Program-made: the position numbers and the translations under genes | Notes under the pieces: generated by a model | Database searches by the model: none | Seen by the model: only the letters and a program-made list of their open reading frames with translations | Told to the model about the DNA's origin: nothing | In this document: piece by piece, positions 59,168 to 64,000 of the stretch | Layout: each line of letters opens with the position of its first letter | Position numbering within the stretch: the first letter of the stretch is position 1 | NCBI GenBank assembly: GCA_002163975.1 | Contig: CP019636.1 | Coordinates: 3,049,001-3,113,000 of the forward strand | Direction of reading: 5' to 3' | Length of the DNA: 64,000 bases | DNA from: Nostocales cyanobacterium HT-58-2 | Lineage (GTDB): Bacteria; Cyanobacteriota; Cyanobacteriia; Cyanobacteriales; Nostocaceae

Positions 59168-61147
59168 CTAAGAGCGATATTTTGAACCATCTGGCATGAT
59201 CGCACCTTCAGTGAAAGCACCACTGAGTTCAAAATCGCTGACTTTGGCATTTTTGAGATTAGCACCAGTCAGGTAGGCTCCTTTTAAGTTAACACCACTT
59301 AAACTAGCGTCCTTCAAATTAGCACCACTTAGGTTGGCGTAACTCAAATCTGCACAAATCAAATTAGCACCACTCAGGTTAGTACTACAGAGATTAGCTT
59401 GACTCAAGCGAGCAAAACTCAGTTTTGCATGACTCAAATTAGCACCACTAAGTTTAACCTGACTGAGATTAGCGTTATCTAAATTGGCATACCTGAGATT
59501 GGCATTGGTCAAATCGCTTTCAATTAAATTAGCATTACTCAGATTGGCATGAGAGAGATTAATATCTACTAACTCTGCACCAGGAGCATCCAAACCTCTG
59601 AGAGAAACCCTATCTTCATTCAAATCTTGTAGCGCCAAAATTCTGGCATAACTAACCCTAACATTGTGTGCTGCATCAATCGTACTCCAAGCTTGATAAT
59701 GAAATTGTTTTCTGCGATCTGGAGTTTCTTTAATGAATAAAACTAACGCTACTACCAGACTGATAGTGTCAGCAGCACCCAAAGCCTCTCCAAGCACAGA
59801 ATTCTCATCAACAATGACAACAACTACTGTAAAAATGAGTACTGAAACTATAGTAATTAACCATGTTGGTGCTATCCAGAAAGCATCAATAAGTTTACTA
59901 AAAATTTGGTTGAATACTTGATTTAATGGCTGTTCTGAGATTTTTGTCTGAAATTGCTGATAATTAGCAGTAAGATTATTAATAATTTCTTGAAAACTTT
60001 CACCATTTATCTGAATTGGCTTCAGAGATTTTTTCTCTTGTTCTACTGTAGCATGAAATAATTGAGACTTTTGTTGAATTTCGGGTTGTAATGTTGTGGA
60101 GTTTGCAGACTTTGCTAAAATTGCAGTTTCTTCAGCTTGGACAGGTTTTACTAAAATTGTAGGTTTCTCAACAACTTGAGGTGAAGATTCTTGCCTCGTA
60201 CCATTTAACATCAACGCAGTAATTGCTCTAAAAGCATCTACCCAGGCTTTTTTGAGTTCAGAAGTCCAATTTTGTTGGAGATACTGCTCAAAAGTCACCA
60301 GCAGGGCTTCTCCCACTGGTCCATAGTATTTGGGAATAGCTCCATAACCGACGTGTCTATCTCCTAGAGCATTGAGAACTGATCTTAAAGCTTCTGGATT
60401 GCGGAGATTTTCTACCACCAAAACCAGAGAATTTAACAATTTTTTCTCTTGGTTTTTCATATCTGTTTTAGTAAACAGTGGTTTCACTTCTGGGTGTGCT
60501 TTAAATAGATTTTCGTAGAAGCTAGCTGCAAATTCATCAGCGCGGGGTTTAACTTTTTCAAAACTACTTACTAATATTTCTACAGGTAAATCTAAAGATT
60601 CTGCTTCTGGTATTTCTGTTAATATTTCCTTGGTTGGTTCTACTTGTCGAACTTCCTCTGGTTTTTGCTCAGTTGGTTTTGTAACTGCTTGTTGTTCTGA
60701 ATTGACTGCTATCTCTGATTTATCTGTTGTTGGTAAATTATCTACACCTGTACCATTTAACATCAATGCAGTAATAGCTGTAAAAGCATCTAACCAAGCT
60801 TTTTTGACTTCAGGAGTCCAATCTTCAACAAGATACTGTTCAAATGTGAGTAGCAGGGCTTCTCCCACTGGTCCATAGTATTTGGGAATGGCTCCATAGC
60901 CGATGTGTCTATCTCCTAGAGCATTGAGAACTGACCTCAAAGCTTCTGGATGGCGGAGATTTTCTACTACTAAAACCAGAGAATTTAACAGCTTTTTTTG
61001 TTGATTTCCCATATTAGTATGGGTAAATAATGGTTTCACTTCTGGGTGAGCTTCAAACAAATTCTCATAGAACCTGGCTGCAAATTCATCAGCACGTGGT
61101 TTCACTTTCGCAAAGCTCTGTTCTAAAATCTCAATGTTTAATGTCAT
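59168..61147 (-). CDS. Two-globin, membrane-anchored pentapeptide-repeat protein
   Basis: The protein has 659 residues. Two near-identical F-type globin domains (about 1-131 and 188-316) each show EAHPEVKPLF-type CD corner and proximal His in ALGDRHIGYGAIPKYYGPVG (His about 81 and 265). A polar linker leads to two hydrophobic segments (about 405-430, 440-465: WLITIVSVLIFTVVVVIV). The C-terminus (about 510-645) is a run of pentapeptide repeats of the A(N/D)Lxx type (LSHANLSNANLIESDLTNAN L...). This fusion suggests a heme-based O2/NO sensor linked to a rigid beta-helix. It follows the histidine phosphatase/EF-hand gene by 143 bp. Confidence 0.9.
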   Translation of the reverse strand: MTLNIEILEQSFAKVKPRADEFAARFYENLFEAHPEVKPLFTHTNMGNQQKKLLNSLVLVVENLRHPEALRSVLNALGDRHIGYGAIPKYYGPVGEALLLTFEQYLVEDWTPEVKKAWLDAFTAITALMLNGTGVDNLPTTDKSEIAVNSEQQAVTKPTEQKPEEVRQVEPTKEILTEIPEAESLDLPVEILVSSFEKVKPRADEFAASFYENLFKAHPEVKPLFTKTDMKNQEKKLLNSLVLVVENLRNPEALRSVLNALGDRHVGYGAIPKYYGPVGEALLVTFEQYLQQNWTSELKKAWVDAFRAITALMLNGTRQESSPQVVEKPTILVKPVQAEETAILAKSANSTTLQPEIQQKSQLFHATVEQEKKSLKPIQINGESFQEIINNLTANYQQFQTKISEQPLNQVFNQIFSKLIDAFWIAPTWLITIVSVLIFTVVVVIVDENSVLGEALGAADTISLVVALVLFIKETPDRRKQFHYQAWSTIDAAHNVRVSYARILALQDLNEDRVSLRGLDAPGAELVDINLSHANLSNANLIESDLTNANLRYANLDNANLSQVKLSGANLSHAKLSFARLSQANLCSTNLSGANLICADLSYANLSGANLKDASLSGVNLKGAYLTGANLKNAKVSDFELSGAFTEGAIMPDGSKYRS

Positions 61148-61290
61148 ATTTTCTCATCATTTTGTATGCTCGTAAAAAATTAAAAGTCAAAAATCCAAGA
61201 ACTATTTATATATCCTTGAATTTTTACTTTTAATTAATCAAAAGAAGGTTATAGATAACCTGATATGATTCACTTTGTTTGAGAATTTTA

Positions 61291-63324
61291 TTAAATCTTT
61301 AATGTAACTGGAGATGCATCGGCAGAGACAGCGTTCAGGTTAGCAACTAACCCATAGGTTGATACATACTCTTCTAACTCTTGCAAATCAACTGTTCCAT
61401 TTTTATCGGTGTCAAGAGTTGTGAAAAGATAATCTGTTATGTACCTCCTGACTTCTTGTGAGCTACGTTCTCCTGTTGTCATATCTTCTATTCGACCTAA
61501 AAGCTCCATAATCTCGTTTTTATCGAGTACCTTACTTCCATCTGTATCTAATTGCAGGAAAAGCTTTTTGATATCTTCTGTTGCCATTCTCGAAGAACGC
61601 AGTGTTTCTCGCAATAATTCATTCCCAAATGAATTCATAAACAATATCTGCTCGATAACTGTTACGGAGAAAAACCCCAAGGCTGCCCAAAAAATTGCAT
61701 ATCTTACGGCTTCGGGATTAGCAGTTGCACTAACTCCAAGGAAAAGAGATGCCCAAAGGAAAAAGTTGGGATTCACAAGCAGGATATAAGCATCTTGAGA
61801 TTCTGCTTTATTCAGCTTACCTTTCGTAAATACTGAAGTTAATACAGCAAAGATGCGTATTGAGAGAAAGACTAATGTTGCTACAGCCAGCTGTTGCAAG
61901 CACGCTAGAGAACGGTTTGCATCTGTTGAAGCAAATAAGTCGGAAAAGAATGTTGGCGGAGTAAACTGAAACCCAGTTACCAAAGCCATTAATGCAACAG
62001 CAAGCACTCCGATAAATTTCCAGTTCTTGCTGTGGTGGTTTGATTCAACTGGAGATTTATCACGCCAAAACTGGGCTAAAGCTCCCGGTATTGCCAAACC
62101 AACAATTAAAATGACACCAAAAAATGTCAGGCTGGAAGAGTTAATTGGTAATTGTTTTGCCAAGCCAAATGTCACAATCAGTGCTACTGGAGCAATGATT
62201 GATAAAGTTCTTGATAAGATAGCTGAGGGATAAAGATTACCGCCCCAAAGTACCGATAAAACTGGGGAAGTCAGGGCGGGTGGAACCATCAAAAAAAGCA
62301 CCCACATAACTTTGTACAAATCGCTGGGGCTTTGATACAAAATCCCAGAAAATATTAAAAATAGCCCAACTACCCATCTCACCAACATCCACCCATAAAC
62401 TATATACTTCACAGTTGAAGTGACTTTGCGTTTACTTGCTGCAAAGTCAATATCCAGGTAAGTATAAAACGTTGAAGCAGCCAGACAGGCAACAATTATT
62501 CCTCGAAATAGTTCTGATGGAATTCCCCCTGCGGAGGCACTTAACGCCCTTATCAAGCATCCTAGTAAAAAGGCAGCAGCATAGAGGAAAATTGCCCACA
62601 TAATTGACAGATCGTTGATCTGTTTACGTAGGGAAGAAGCACCACCAGATTCCTTATCACGAAACTTGACTAGTTCCTCTTGACTCAGAGCCTTACCATT
62701 AGGGAGTTTCAGATGTTTATAAGCAGTTGGTGGTAAATGACTTAAATAGAGTGCTAAAGGCTCCAATACATATTGATGGCACACCACCAGAACAGTTTCA
62801 CCTCGTTCTAGGTGCGGTACAATCCGCTCCTCATAGAAACGTGCAGCACGTTCGTAAACTTGTCCAATCTTCTCGCCAGCTGGAGGTGCTTCGTTATGTG
62901 AATGCAACATTTCCTCAAAGCCTTCGTAGCCCAAAGCTAGACGCAGCAAATTCAGGTTACGACCTGCAAAAATACCAAAAGATTTCTCGCTAATTCGATG
63001 GTCAATCTGTATGGAAGTATCAGGGGATTTCAATGCCTGACTTTCAGCAAGTGCAATTTCACACGTTTGCCGTGCACGTCTCATATGAGAGACATATACT
63101 GCATCGAACTTCACTCCTTTTTTCTTTAGGTCAGAACCTGCTTGACGCGCTTGCAATCTACCAAATGCAGTCAAATCTACATCTAATACACCTGCAAAGA
63201 TATTGCGTTCATTGCTGGTACTTTCACCATGCCGAATGAAATACACCTTTCCTTCCTGTTGATTTTTTTCTGCTACTTGTCCAGATTTTATGGGCAGATT
63301 TTCTGAGTTATAAATTCTTTCCAA
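61291..63324 (-). CDS. Histidine phosphatase - ~10-TM - EF-hand fusion protein
   Basis: The protein has 677 residues, starting at TTG with AAGGGA upstream. N-terminal histidine phosphatase (phosphoglycerate mutase-like) domain (about 26-200): RHGES (31-35), RRARQT (82-87), Glu113 and VVCHQ with His183. Then about ten membrane segments (about 240-580), whose pattern recalls 10-TM BART-type carriers, with weak support. The C-terminus has two EF-hands: LDTDGSKVLDKNEIMELLG and LDTDKNGTVDLQELEEYV, both with the D-x-D-x-(S/N)-x loop. A Ca2+-controlled membrane protein is likely. It is upstream of the globin gene on the same strand. Confidence 0.88.
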   Translation of the reverse strand: MERIYNSENLPIKSGQVAEKNQQEGKVYFIRHGESTSNERNIFAGVLDVDLTAFGRLQARQAGSDLKKKGVKFDAVYVSHMRRARQTCEIALAESQALKSPDTSIQIDHRISEKSFGIFAGRNLNLLRLALGYEGFEEMLHSHNEAPPAGEKIGQVYERAARFYEERIVPHLERGETVLVVCHQYVLEPLALYLSHLPPTAYKHLKLPNGKALSQEELVKFRDKESGGASSLRKQINDLSIMWAIFLYAAAFLLGCLIRALSASAGGIPSELFRGIIVACLAASTFYTYLDIDFAASKRKVTSTVKYIVYGWMLVRWVVGLFLIFSGILYQSPSDLYKVMWVLFLMVPPALTSPVLSVLWGGNLYPSAILSRTLSIIAPVALIVTFGLAKQLPINSSSLTFFGVILIVGLAIPGALAQFWRDKSPVESNHHSKNWKFIGVLAVALMALVTGFQFTPPTFFSDLFASTDANRSLACLQQLAVATLVFLSIRIFAVLTSVFTKGKLNKAESQDAYILLVNPNFFLWASLFLGVSATANPEAVRYAIFWAALGFFSVTVIEQILFMNSFGNELLRETLRSSRMATEDIKKLFLQLDTDGSKVLDKNEIMELLGRIEDMTTGERSSQEVRRYITDYLFTTLDTDKNGTVDLQELEEYVSTYGLVANLNAVSADASPVTLKI

Positions 63325-63538
63325 GATAGATTTCCCTTTTGTAGATTATTAATTTATGTACTACTTCTTCTATGCAAAACAAGTTGTTAGTTTCTCACTC
63401 GAACTGTTTTTGGATGTTATTTTTGCCATAACAAAAATTCCATTGTGTAAGTGAAGCTTTACTAATGTGTAATGAACAATTATGAAGCTTTATGATTAGC
63501 GCTTATCTTCATTACTATTTCAAATTTCTAATAAGAGT

Positions 63539-63596
63539 GCAAGGACAGTTAAGACAGTTAAGATATTAGGCGCAAGGACAGTTAAGACAGTTAAGA
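63539..63596. repeat. Two 25-bp direct repeats (33-bp period)
   Basis: GCAAGGACAGTTAAGACAGTT plus AAGA lies at 63539-63563 and 63572-63596, and each copy itself repeats GACAGTTAA twice. They are in the 310 bp before the relic transposase and may be iterons for a regulator or simple expansion. The rest of 63325-63632 shows nothing further. Confidence 0.75.
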
Positions 63597-63632
63597 CATT
63601 TAAGTAAAAATGTGTCATTCAACGTTGGAATT

Positions 63633-63787
63633 ATGCCTTACCCTCAATGCAATTCAAACAACATTGTTACAATGAACACACTCACTACAGGAAACAACGG
63701 TTCAAATGTCAAAATTGTGGACGACAATTTGTAGAAAGTCCAACCCGACAACGGATTAACCACTCAACACGTGAGTTAATCGATTAA
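63633..63787 (+). pseudogene. IS1-family InsA-like fragment, frameshifted
   Basis: The zinc-ribbon start MPYPQCNSNNIV is followed, after a frameshift near 63668, by NEHTHYRKQRFKCQNCGRQF VESPTRQRINHSTRELID and a stop at 63785-63787. This is the N-terminal part of an IS1-type InsA transposase regulator (CxxC...CxxC finger). The rest of the transposon is missing or lies beyond; DNA after it (63788-64000) shows no continuing frame. Confidence 0.75.
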
Positions 63788-64000
63788 CTTTTGCAAGAGA
63801 CGTCTATCCTTGGCAGCGAGCGATCGCGGATCGCGCAATGTGCAGACGCCTAGAGACATATCGTGTGCGGATATTAAGAAACTGACGCCGTGCTTTGGAA
63901 ACGTTTATCTATCTTGCCATGAACCGTATTATGACAAACTGTTAGTATAAAATTCAACTTCACAAACTTTTCAAACACTCTCTTATGATGAGACCACAAA

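Overview
The window looks like chromosomal DNA of a cyanobacterium, probably a filamentous Nostocales-type species. The octamer GCGATCGC (HIP1) recurs throughout. Several genes belong to families I know mainly from cyanobacteria: a DUF760 protein, a PcxA/CemA-like proton extrusion protein, Uma2/DUF820, a pentapeptide-repeat protein and the general amino-acid ABC transporter. IS200/IS605 right-end remnants are common. I saw no rRNA, tRNA or CRISPR array. This comes from reading the sequence only; no database search was run.

Layout. 0-9 kb: end of a MacB-type efflux ABC transporter, a TacA/TacT-like toxin-antitoxin pair with a visible operator-promoter, a repeat-rich relic stretch, a tnpB-only IS605-type element, a Uma2-like gene and sbcC. 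9-17 kb: two exported paralogues (one with S-layer homology domains), a DrrA-type ABC ATPase, and TPR, YbjQ and small membrane proteins. 17-21 kb: a four-gene amino-acid ABC transporter operon (Aap/Nat type). 21-36 kb: an accessory region of small-molecule enzymes (flavin reductase, HAD hydrolases, SDRs, methyltransferases, amine oxidase, MDR) mixed with at least six broken genes. One of these is a GNAT gene split by a 409-bp non-autonomous IS605-like element, and another is an SDR-HAD deletion chimera. 36-47 kb: an IS982 copy with a clean target duplication, then housekeeping-like small genes, an S9 peptidase/nucleoside phosphorylase pair, a polysaccharide deacetylase and an XRE regulator.

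47.7-52.8 kb is the most unusual secreted-protein locus. It holds five near-identical tandem genes (476-bp unit) for a small exported Q/N-rich protein with two curlin-like repeats, a diverged sixth paralogue with the same repeat pattern, and three more small exported proteins. A stem-loop with the arms GGCGTTGC/GCAACGCC follows every one of the five copies and recurs in near-identical form after the sixth gene. A functional-amyloid or matrix-protein locus is a reasonable hypothesis. No CsgG/CsgE/CsgF-like gene is visible in the window.

53-64 kb: a PIN-domain protein, MltA, a PcxA-like protein and a large helicase-like ATPase. These are followed by two adjacent same-strand genes with striking architectures. 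One is a histidine phosphatase fused to about ten membrane segments and two EF-hands. The other is two tandem globin domains fused to membrane segments and pentapeptide repeats. Together they could form a calcium- and gas-responsive membrane signalling or transport module. I regard this pair and the tandem Q/N-rich array as the best candidates for undescribed biology here.
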